Positions 41,001-44,204 of a stretch of DNA of 55,522 nucleotides are shown here, piece after piece. Where the stretch lies: assembly GCA_016931895.1 (NCBI GenBank), contig JAFGDY010000084.1, forward strand, positions 1 through 55,522, in the 5' to 3' direction. Within the stretch, counting starts at the first letter, position 1, and every line of letters begins with the position of its first letter. A program made the translations under genes and the position numbers. Source of the DNA: Anaerolineae bacterium. GTDB taxonomy: Bacteria; Chloroflexota; Anaerolineae; 4572-78; J111. The notes beneath the pieces are model-generated. The model was not told the origin of the DNA. It was given only the letters and a program-made list of their open reading frames with translations, and ran no database searches.

Positions 41001-41240
41001 CACGCCCGGTGTGGCGGAGGGATCAAACCAGGGCGGAATGATGGTCGCAGCAGTGGCGGCAGCAGGCGTCAAGGATTTTTGCCTGAAAATAAATTCCGGC
41101 TGCGGAGGGGCGTGCACATTTTTAGCCGGGGTGAGCAGTTCTTCCCTGGCAAGCGCGGGCGCGGCCTGGGGCGGCCATAAATTAACAATGAGGGCAAATA
41201 AACTGATAAATGAGCCTAATTTTTGTTTGAATGATGGCAT
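26022..41240 (-). CDS. Giant LPETG-anchored surface protein with DUF11 and SdrD-B repeats
   Basis: 5072 residues, one unbroken frame. Residues 1-31 are a signal peptide (hydrophobic F-I-S-L-F-A-L-I-V-N-L, cleavage after A-P-A-L-A). Next comes a proline-rich region with five I-L-P-x-W-F motifs (67-182). The body (about 205-2470) is mostly DUF11-type beta domains (T-V-T-V-T-N-T-G, V-V-I-T-D), with one LamG-like domain inserted at about 1893-2067. Residues about 2474-3467 are SdrD/B-type domains (G-D-Y-V-W-F-D-T-N-N-N-G), including a recent 297-residue duplication. More DUF11 domains follow, then a Thr/Pro-rich stalk (about 4426-4797), one more DUF11 domain, eleven Asp in a row (4997-5007), a proline run, L-P-E-T-G (5032-5036), a membrane helix and a K-Q-R tail. 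This is the standard sortase substrate layout, so it is probably linked to the cell surface as an adhesin or matrix fibre. No sortase gene is in the window. Confidence 0.93.
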   Translation of the reverse strand: MPSFKQKLGSFISLFALIVNLWPPQAAPALAREELLTPAKNVHAPPQPEFIFRQKSLTPAAATAATIIPPWFDPSATPGVDFAAAAGLSLAKPAALAHLPAPVPSSAKPADILPGGFVDRTTDDQRPTTADILPGWFDLEPATINRRPLAAVLPAWFNAAGQNSELSPATGMRESAVLPAWFIGRNNPPASPPLSPPARPLQRAIPASSLSVYVIGPDVASIGNPAGQGEVYTAVIRNDSTQTAYGVYLTATHQTFFIHDGGDQLISGTTFLTFTSITTAPGSIVWTPGITLDLASGQVITLNFKLRATCGAQSGQQLRVGARYNADPPPAGPIELNTGGLNVTTGRGNLVIRKEPALQNLGTPDFGQPITWNLIVQNTGLGKVYNAVITDEGGEHLIPPTGNLPFSATIPVLNVNQTMVYTVVGTVQACNFTNVGGAWWECGNLEGDAYITNPVKSTASILFTPQIPNVSIQAPPQLNFPYCSVVTPTVTITVANSGGPAGNLRLASGLNTGFLEVVPGSVGAPWLYDPGSGLFTFNGGSPTGTLPGPTTGVTLTFEVRPRAAVCGAGSGQISFTPLYQDICDSNPFTGAPAGLSYQFGQGQIPTLNVSKSGPPIVSSGEVFTYQVTLWGSNPNSVPPGSREAITGNIVLTDIVPSQFPIIGGPTVANQSGGNVNGLSATGGQTVSLLFDPTAAAFSVTLVYTSRAVTTTGGLCGASEIVNNRVTALAGVTCPGCNDITVTAQVNTAIENEEGVSGSRSANSNAETCANNGFLIVNTYQVTGSTIITWAGAVFTDALGGSGGGALPPGATPLVYSNTLSVTVNGGDYTAYITPTTGPNGELVLDLTALQAANAPTQTITLHITYTLYVTDGALNGASSQTFYDWSRLFLPGVSDNQACAGDQTFNQALYLTIERGDLSISLSPAQLDKCETNRAVIRLTDNSPGRLADHVVVTFTSSAGEIASARNFATGGGLPSMAQVTVVTNTALPGGRGVITFTFPATQDINGGEITFDLDINCTNEADWDGGVTFNSRCANTYAHTAHLAHTYRTPNVILFATPIRYTVRNKEVIWKFFVTNNGNLTATNVVVTNTVNGLSIFTYTTNSGTGNIIAPTLPISGPPDTPVFTISQLAPNEQREVTVTARVFLCTPLAVTITAHLGCFGSTCAQLQRAIDFNTPDPYLLTNNGETADLPMCDDGNVIFTTKNASPDVSLYQLNITETLLNLVPVTGAPITVTIINADNVAIATTTAFTPEIQTITGTGTITRLLIWKAISAPTGVMTWFNELPALYLARITVPVRTSCDPPNAPQSFAQASAVGPCNNYLGYTENALTLRTLKPDMTVSKQGRAPGGQFGEIVYAAPGDTVIWRIQVDNRETLNSYVAHNVVLSDIWPDNFEFITATATISYTPHITTASRTITWDIGDIEPPDAPLVFYITGTVTGSIVCANVTTNTASLRFGCDADGCTSTVVPQDTARLDPGPNLAVTLLPGPLQTCEGDIPIRIRNLGARAYSNTLTVTLPAGYVYSHTVSSGLTLTQIITGTGSAPVFKWDEIPGHDGQNPYEFILVLRVKNSAISGACPVDNGQPVTATMSFDNHALCTDRGPFTTTHTVNLQVRTPAFALNKLPDTQTVDVDDPVTWTIRLTNTGDGIAENVIVTDVVGSNYISVTASAGSSGAGPFGSGSVITWTPADIAPGGVWTATVSAILLASGLNRNVVTATAVCAVGCETASLTDTAYTTLLQEFIKNPALQTGTIGSLVVFTFTTFLPDVDTVYESLVITDALPTGLGYVASFLQATYDGDGNQGGPDTIITTTPIISGGAYPSGPVVWFLGDLSGTVQIDGVITGVIKNINSNQNGVRLSNRITMTYVDDGQPYVYSDTADVDIVEPILHIGKSYVTPDGCRATIDQANFNNGTGENWTTTDPDINVTPTGLLRFSGDGNSTNAALNNISDFSMSYMGRKAITDSADFDIRFRRNGTNRYILRWLPNGNIQLRRDGTTIGNGISTISLGSWHHFEIRAEGSQIEVYVDGIQQINVINTAYSSGEILFDASNNSFVDIDDVLVTRFGQTGCYVAANDLVTYTLTISSQAALPGYDLVITDAIPAGTSLMTYTLQSDDPASAVTAPPAPIPGATGVLLWGVNQLTSTISAVNHRAITLTVVLRVSPGITANTILANQAGLAYDNWPGNSNPIPTISRDYSGGSHSTAIRTVDARPLKAVTFDPPPTATLGTLVTYTIIAPSRPISANLYNVILTDTIDARLRVLDVSASAAPGVVITNVNGLTNNLRLDVSRIPSYTQVIITVTTRISHEWPNPANDANDGDAITNSAVMTHATAGQITQTNVVTTNVYEPRISISKTASLLSNPQTALYTITVVNSGAGPAYSLAITDYLPAGISVTNISGGGVLQPGGRAITWTLDFLDAPPPPDNTLQFTYTARLSEAIYNSNLFTNTVGITTTSLTQTIPGVRPYTDTDTHRFDWPMGRLGDYVWYDLDYDGIQDTHPGEYGINGVVLELFNSATGQLISATTTANNGLTDGYYIFEYLPLNVTYTVRISSASYTTGPLAPFTQTLPYVSPTNTISDSNARITDTFLGLGYATTTTLTPAFTEDLTLDFGFVKLVEIGNYVWLDENLDGVQNDGAGNGRSGVTITLTCPDGRTFTTTTTPTGYYTFTVPVSQPYTITLVPENFAPGGPLQNYTNTLINRGGNDELDSDGVPLDGGLVITTPVITDNNYSFDFGLVELVSLGNYVWFDTNNNGVTDTGEVGVPGVAMELYYDSDGSGDFTPGVDRLISTTVTNAGGHYTFTNLLPSFSPTQTYLVVVTSTNFIGAGPLANYQNSDGFVGGNSDLNDHDHGVVSGTLGSGGFVASTAVSLTVRGEPVDDGDTDPNSNLTIDFGFYQLSLGNYVWFDNNNNGVTDTGELPAPNIPVQLYNVTGTLIATTTTDLNGYYTFTNLLSGTYYVEIVMPTGYTSSTDIPSSFNPNNNIDHDDNGVTFVATNVVRSGPVTLTPGYAGDQGNNAVNNANGSTHNPTVDFGLVHHVSLGDYVWFDTNNNGVTDTGEVGVPGVAVELYQDSNGDGVFTPGIDRFISTTTTSGGGYYLFPNLLPTRYPTETYLVVVTSTNFIGAGPLANYQNSDGFVGGNSDLNDRDHGVVSGTLGSGGFVASTPVSLTVNGEPVDDGDTDPNSNLTIDFGFYQLSLGDYVWFDTNNNGVTDTGELPAPNVPVRLYNVTGTLIASTTTDATGRYTFTGLVSGTYSVEILPPAGYTSSTNIPSSFNPNNNVDHDDNGVIFTAANAIRSNPVTLVPGASGAQGNNTVSNSNGSTYIPTVDFGLVPLVELGNYVWHDVNRDGLQDGTDIPFAGVTVTVTYPDGRIFTTTTNAGGLYTFTVPAGQLYTITLTADNFTPGGPLRDFTPTPPFVGGDNGLDSNGVVNGALGAGGTVTATAPITLVNNYTFDFGFYKTINAGISKTRLPLSAAIGQTVTYVITVPQPSVADALSTVVVTDNVPLNLIKVTARIEPVASGGSVTVIGNQVRATWPVITAADQYQIIITGVVANVITNQDGLIFTNTATMIHRDTGSITTTPPVTVVIVEPDLNIAKVAAPNTGVPGDILLYTLQVSHTAASTADAYDVVITDVIPLGLDILGQNSSPLASSFNQTGQTLQWGFNVIPRGTTVVITYTARMSDTLQPGQILTNIAATTWTGIPGDNPDERNGDDGPGGPLDDYGDATTETVTTGGTVTLTKRVADTDKTRTISGTVPYTVQLDLPAGTIHNLIVTDTLNAGLIYNLDAVFSGPAPPPVQTVSVPNNGAAPVVVTWNFGSVTNPAANPQPLIITFTATVANRPTVTDTRPYPNNARATWTDAGGPHTVTDTDAITVEVPALVTNKTVYPSPVAPGDIITWSFTVRNVGSGPAYGVNVSDTLPAVYFSYIPNTSFLNGAGPITNPTASGLNLFWPLYQTLPGGAAFILTFQTLVSDTTPRGVYTNVARAVDGRDEEGNPIPTDNTDHVPSDTDPDDGDNSTVLVTLIDVNKSIAHKVISPNQVTTYTIQVYNPGGTAITVTVTDTLPAVFTYVNNSGQVSGMPSPQNPAIQPPPVTLIWHNLGPVAPGGYLTVTFQITAATEVGGSYTNTVVVDGDDGTNVVTETDSVTTTLETHPAVVVTKTLLSASPITQGGQVVYGLTVQNTGDTTLLTMPLVDTYNAAHLQYNSATVPPDSTAPAGTLTWNDLTAALGDFTPGMTGAIVVTFTARYVAGGGSTPNLVRITGVDTNTTTVTDTDTATVTILSPQINFAKSLQPAAQINPGDRLTYTLCYSNSGTLLATNVVITDFIPFNTTYVPGSATTNTGSVEFYNGATWSGTEPVTVTGLRWPVGDLAPGGTTLCVQFNITVNMTLSDTASGLTVMHAPEGWIVLSGDTTGLPIIGYTNTLTGVVTPTPTPTPTITATPVITLPATPTPEITATSEITVTATPTLGPTPTPVITASPTLTVTATPIPTPTTQTTPAATIEPTPTLGPTVEPTPTSEPSPTPVPTLEATATPLPTETATPTLAPSATETPTPLATETPTVEPTPTPASPTETPTVEPTPTPAPPIETSTPEPGPVIESTAEPTATGEAALLPQVVLAGAVGGSGSLAQPAVLRQQPQITPTDTPTPELAPADTPGPEPIATLAPTPEPTLEPTATLEPTATLEPTATVSPTAVTEPASTPAATATITPTATATLEPSATAVITPTAPSPTPTPTAIVTPTPAPTATPEMTITITPEITPTPILTATPTATLQPTPEITITPEITPSPTITITPISTDTLPAAALYPIVPLETVLIHLVNRAIIGSNETPTQTDTVTQPVTRIVDPAIAKTVDPTQAQPGEIVRFFVTIENPAPPHSNANATNLIVRDPLPLTVDLLDYTIWSPNNVISSVTVIAENISTGNPAIPTAVSNTIVITIPVLAPGEQVFLTIRTRVNNLASPPPQVINNSAELSFAEGAPRTDDSPPVEIPAPPPDGGDDDDDDDDDDDTPPLAPPPAPAPPPAPTPTIPVLFLPETGAREGAPGASPVGLTLLLLVLLGAGVAVSSLWPNKQR
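26133..26147 (-). other. Sortase recognition signal LPETG
   Basis: Encodes L-P-E-T-G at residues 5032-5036, 36 residues from the end, followed by a hydrophobic segment (L-T-L-L-L-L-V-L-L-G-A-G-V-A-V) and a basic end. This three-part signal is the one cut by class A-type sortases between Thr and Gly. Confidence 0.85.
26220..26252 (-). repeat. Eleven-codon aspartate run
   Basis: GAT/GAC codons only, giving D x 11 (residues 4997-5007) just ahead of a proline/alanine linker and the LPETG signal. Mixed codons mean it is not a simple trinucleotide slip, so the acidic run may be selected, for example to bind calcium or keep the linker extended. Confidence 0.8.
26850..27965 (-). repeat. Thr/Pro-rich stalk-coding low-complexity region
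   Basis: About 370 residues of T-P-T-P, T-A-T-P, P-T-P-E and L-E-P-T-A units, with GGCGTGGGGGT-like DNA repeats on the plus strand. Such stalks span the cell wall and are often glycosylated. One DUF11 domain separates it from the LPETG signal, so the stalk is not immediately next to the anchor as is usual. Confidence 0.85.
31254..32144 (-). repeat. 891-bp tandem repeat unit, copy 1
   Basis: Begins with CACCAGGCCAAAGTCAACGG; the same phrase recurs at 32145, and CACCAGGCCAAAGTCAA at 33036, in each case exactly 891 bp on. The unit encodes 297 residues with two SdrD-B-type domains (G-D-Y-V-W-F-D-T-N-N-N-G). Long identical stretches with copy 2 point to recent duplication. Confidence 0.85.
32145..33035 (-). 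repeat. 891-bp tandem repeat unit, copy 2
   Basis: Second copy, in register with copy 1 and in frame. Near-identical DNA includes the runs around 31660-31860 and 32560-32760. Differences are mostly synonymous or cluster in a few places, for example the G-N-Y / G-D-Y change at the domain start. Confidence 0.85.
35050..35560 (-). other. Low-G+C island encoding a LamG-like domain in the giant gene
   Basis: Residues about 1893-2067 break the DUF11 series. They read as a concanavalin-A-like jelly-roll, with G-S-W-H-H-F-E-I-R-A-E-G, I-E-V-Y-V-D-G-I-Q-Q-I and F-V-D-I-D-D-V-L-V. The DNA is clearly richer in A+T than on either side. Such domains commonly bind sugars or host and matrix proteins. The composition suggests that the domain was acquired and inserted later. 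Confidence 0.7.
40695..41042 (-). repeat. Five I-L-P-x-W-F motifs at the mature N-terminus
   Basis: The motifs I-I-P-P-W-F, I-L-P-G-G-F, I-L-P-G-W-F, V-L-P-A-W-F and V-L-P-A-W-F start at residues 67, 112, 132, 152 and 177. Spacing is irregular in a flexible Pro/Ala-rich region, suggesting short linear binding motifs rather than a folded repeat. Confidence 0.7.
40854..40886 (-). repeat. In-frame copy of the GACGACCAACGACC repeat
   Basis: Encodes D-R-T-T-D-D-Q-R-P-T-T (residues 119-129), which is foreign to its setting. On the plus strand it reads as GGTCGTTGGTCGTTGGTCG, matching the right arm of the intergenic element at 23343-23388. It lies between two I-L-P-G-x-F motifs and keeps the frame open. 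Confidence 0.7.
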
Positions 41241-41300
41241 TGGTTCATCATCTTTCTTTCCTCCTCCAACACCATATAAAAATATAGATATGCCGCCTTC

Positions 41301-43046
41301 TTAAGGTACGTTTTCCAGAATAGTCTGGCTGCCGGGCCGGTCGTTTATATTTTGACCAATATAAGACCAGACCAGTTGCCCCGATTTATCAATAATGAAA
41401 ACAGCCGGTGTGGCTACCCCATCGCCCAGTAGATTAAAAACTCCGTAGGCCTCGGCCACATGGTGGTTCGGGTCGGCCAAGATAGGAAAGGAAACCCCCG
41501 CGATCTGGGCCATAAGTTGCGCCTGGGCCATATCTTGCACCGCCAGGGCCAGCACTTCGGCCTGGCGGTCTACAAATTGTTGGTAATGAGTTTGCAAATC
41601 CACGATTTGCTGGCGACAGGGGCCTCAGGTTTGCCCCCGGTAAAAAACCAGGACCACCGTGCGTTTATCTCGATAATCTTGCAAAGAAACAGCTTCACCG
41701 CTGCCGGCAGTGAGGCTAAAATCCGGGGCCAGGGCGGCGGCAACAGGCGGAGTTTCGGTTGGAGGGTGAGGGTCATTTCCGCTGCGGGCCTCATCCGCCG
41801 GTATTGCCTGCGCCGCCTCGTCCGTTTCGGTTGATACCTCATCCGTCTCGATTGACGTAGGTTCGTCATTTTCGTCTGGCGTGGTCTGGCTGGCGGCCTG
41901 GGCCTGCTGCTCTGCTTGTTCTAACAAGGGGGTCAGGTAGGTATCAATAACGGCTTCATCCAGCGGGCCAACGTGTCGGGCGGCAACAAGGCCGTTGGCG
42001 TCAATGAACAAGGTGGTGGGGATGCCGCGCACCTCGTAAGTAAGGTCGCTCACGGCGCCGTCCGGGTCAAGGGCCACCGGAAAATTTAACTCCAGTTCTT
42101 CTACAAAAACCGCCACCGCCGCCGGGTCTTCTTTAACGTCAACGGCGATCAAGCCAATTTTATCCCCGTATTTAGCGTAAGCGGCTTGCAGGGCCGGTAA
42201 TTCCCGTTTGCAGGGGGGGCACCAACTGGCCCAAAAATTGAGAATGGCCGGTTGGCCTCTAAAATCGCTCAAGGCGAGTGGCTCACCGTTAAGCTGCGGC
42301 AGAGTAAAATCGGGCGCAACCTTGTTTGCATAAGGCCCGGTTGGTATTTCCGATGGAGAGACCAATGCCGGAGATTCATCGGCAGCGGATTCGTTTGGGG
42401 TCACTGCTTCAGGTGGCAAATCTGAGGAGGTTGAAGTCACCAGGGAATGATACAGCCCAATTTCAGCTTCGCTTCGGGTTTGGGCCAGCCAGGCGTTCAA
42501 ATCCCCTTCCTGGCCGGCCAGTTGGTTCAAGGCTGCCTCAACCTGAATCAAACGCCCCACTCGCTCAACCAAATCGGCCCGGTTCAATCCGGCTTGTTCC
42601 AGAACCAATACCATCTCCTGGTCCGTTACTTGCCAATTTTGGGTTAAAAGTTGAATTCTGGCTTCAATATCTTCTTTAGAAGCGGGGGAGGGCGAGCCGG
42701 CTTCAAGAACAATGATTTCATTGATCAGGCGATCCAGGGTTTCTTCGTTGGTGGCCAGGGGTTGTTGGGCCAGTCGGTTCATGACCGCGTCAAGGCGGGT
42801 TGCTTTTTGCCAGGCGGCCCGGGTGATGATCTGCCCGTTGACGGTGGCTACAACCTCATCATTGTTTAACGCCGGTTCGGCGGTTTTTTCAAGGGGGATA
42901 GGTTCAGGCGTTAGCTCATTGGCGCCGGCCACGCTTGTTTCCGGTTTGGCCAACTGGCCCATCACCAATAAGCTGCCTACAACAGCGGCTATGGCCAGTC
43001 CTAAAATGATAAGAATTGAGAAGATAGATCCATGGGGTTTGGGCAT
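41301..43046 (-). CDS. Probable selenoprotein: TlpA-type thioredoxin fused to a UxxC peroxiredoxin-like domain
   Basis: 581 residues if the in-frame UGA at 41625-41627 is read as selenocysteine 474. The N-terminus has a membrane anchor (about 10-30). Residues about 60-170 resemble a SurA/PrsA-type N-terminal helical domain (T-V-N-G-Q-I-I-T-R-A-A-W). Residues about 235-385 are a TlpA/ResA thioredoxin with W-C276-P-P-C279. After an acidic linker, residues about 445-581 are an AhpC/TSA-like domain: V-V-L-V-F-Y-R-G-Q-T-U-G-P-C-R-Q-Q, then A-E-V-L-A-L-A-V and P-A-V-F-I-I-D-K-S-G. The UGA falls exactly on the first redox residue, and homology runs straight across it in the same frame. A SECIS-like hairpin follows. 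Probable role: thiol-disulfide exchange or peroxide reduction outside the membrane. A plain Cys-to-stop error is the alternative. It ends 60 nt before the giant surface-protein gene, with no terminator between. Confidence 0.82.
41594..41610 (-). promoter_or_regulatory. Candidate bacterial SECIS hairpin
   Basis: On the minus strand GCAAATC-GTG-GATTTGC, a perfect 7-bp stem with a 3-nt loop beginning with G. The loop starts 22 nt after the UGA (41625-41627). Bacterial SECIS elements are hairpins just downstream of the UGA, inside the coding region, with a small loop bearing a G at its 5' side that SelB binds. Position, stem and loop all fit. Confidence 0.75.
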
Positions 43047-43082
43047 GGTCCTGATCCAGAAAAATTGGCTTAAAACTCTTAT

Positions 43083-43457
43083 TCAATGTTTTTGATGTGG
43101 CTGGTGCTGGTCTAACAACGCCTGGCGCACTTCGGTGGCGGTGGTGCGGCTAATGCCCAACTCGCGGGCCAACTGGGCGGTTGGTTTTCCCTGGTACGCG
43201 TCCCGGATAAACAAGACGGTTTGTTCGGGTCGAAAGCAGCGCCCGGCAAAAACGGTGCCGCTGTACACATTGTAAATGCCTTTGCAGACCTGACAGCGAT
43301 ACACATCCAGTTTGCTGCGTTTGGTTTGGCGAAACCGCTGGGCGCGGGATACGTCGGCCCGGCAGTGCGGGCATTTTAAACCATGGGGGTGAAAGTATTG
43401 CTGGAGCCAGGCCAGGCAAGCCTCCCGATCCATCAATTCGGCAATGGGAAAGTCCAT
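43083..43457 (-). CDS. IS1595-type transposase N-terminal fragment (zinc ribbon + HTH)
   Basis: 124 residues. A zinc ribbon (C-P-H-C and Y-R-C-Q-V-C-K-G) is followed by Y-S-G-T-V-F, typical of the start of IS1595 transposases, and by a helix-turn-helix (L-A-R-E-L-G-I-S-R-T-T-A-T-E-V-R). The family continues with a DDE-type catalytic domain of about 200 residues; here the frame ends and the next gene starts 37 nt on, so it cannot transpose by itself. It is either a remnant or a domesticated DNA-binding protein. A 16-bp tandem direct repeat lies just upstream. It sits immediately upstream of the selenoprotein gene and may be co-transcribed with it. Confidence 0.7.
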   Translation of the reverse strand: MDFPIAELMDREACLAWLQQYFHPHGLKCPHCRADVSRAQRFRQTKRSKLDVYRCQVCKGIYNVYSGTVFAGRCFRPEQTVLFIRDAYQGKPTAQLARELGISRTTATEVRQALLDQHQPHQKH

Positions 43458-43470
43458 GACGTTAACTTAT

Positions 43471-43502
43471 ATCACTTATCCTGAACATCACTTATTCTGA
43501 AC
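43471..43502. repeat. Two direct 16-bp repeats upstream of the transposase fragment
   Basis: ATCACTTATCCTGAAC followed at once by ATCACTTATTCTGAAC (one mismatch), 13 nt ahead of the ORF start. It could be an operator for the HTH protein or what is left of an IS end. Confidence 0.65.
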
Positions 43503-43588
43503 AGTCTCCCGAAGAATTCTACCATATCCTGGGGAAAAAGAGTACCTCAAAAATTGGGGGTTTTATGTAAAAATATCTGGTGTAAGCT

Positions 43589-44128
43589 TTAACCCGACAA
43601 TCGAGATTTGCGGGCGGCTGTGTTTGGGTCGTCGTTGGGGAAATCGGCGGGGGTGACTTTCTCTTCAGCGGCGTCGGCCGCAGTCGGGGCGTCGGTTTCT
43701 GTTTCGCTGCCGCCCTGGGCCATTGTTTTGGCGGCTTCTTCCTCCATTGCCCCGGCTAGATCATATTGCTTTTCTACGGCTTCTTTGGCCAGAGCTAATT
43801 TCTCTTCCAGGGCTTGCAGCTTTTGTTCCAAATCAATGGCCTGGATGGATTCCTGTTCCAACTCGCGTTCCAGTTCGGTTGCCCGGCGTTGGTGGGCGCG
43901 TTGTTCGGCCCGGTCGCCCAGTTGGGCCGCTTCTTCGGCCTGGGCGTGTTCCATTTTAATGCGTTTGGCCAGGAGACGTTCCTGGGTTTCAACCGCAGCC
44001 AGGGCCTCGCGGATTTCAGCCAGAAGCCTTTCTTCGTGCTTGTCCAGCGCGCTGCGCCGCCGGCGGCCCGGCAACCCGGCGCGAGCCGTAGCGTTCATTA
44101 AGGTTTCTATTTTTTTGAGGAGATCCAT
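43589..44128 (-). CDS. Coiled-coil protein, possibly PspA/IM30-related
   Basis: 179 residues. From about 30 to 130 it is a continuous coiled coil rich in Glu, Ala, Arg and Gln, with heptads such as L-E-R-E-L-E-Q-E and L-E-Q-K-L-Q-A-L-E-E-K-L. The start M-D-L-L-K-K-I-E-T-L-M-N-A-T resembles the amphipathic first helix of PspA/IM30, which binds membrane, but the protein is shorter than the roughly 220 residues of that family and lacks a clear match elsewhere. The tail is acidic and disordered. Soluble, no signal peptide. The PspA link is tentative. It lies alone between the transposase fragment and the CPBP-subtilisin gene. Confidence 0.6.
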   Translation of the reverse strand: MDLLKKIETLMNATARAGLPGRRRRSALDKHEERLLAEIREALAAVETQERLLAKRIKMEHAQAEEAAQLGDRAEQRAHQRRATELERELEQESIQAIDLEQKLQALEEKLALAKEAVEKQYDLAGAMEEEAAKTMAQGGSETETDAPTAADAAEEKVTPADFPNDDPNTAARKSRLSG

Positions 44129-44204
44129 TTTTTTAACCTGTTTGTGATACTCTCATTTTACCATGAAGCGGCAGAGAGGTGAAACGGAGTTAAAATCCAT
44201 TTTT

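Noticed and set aside
41301-41603. Separate small gene starting at a GTG
   Set aside because: It is in the same frame as the upstream ORF and begins in mid-domain, with no ribosome site; read-through of the UGA explains both parts.
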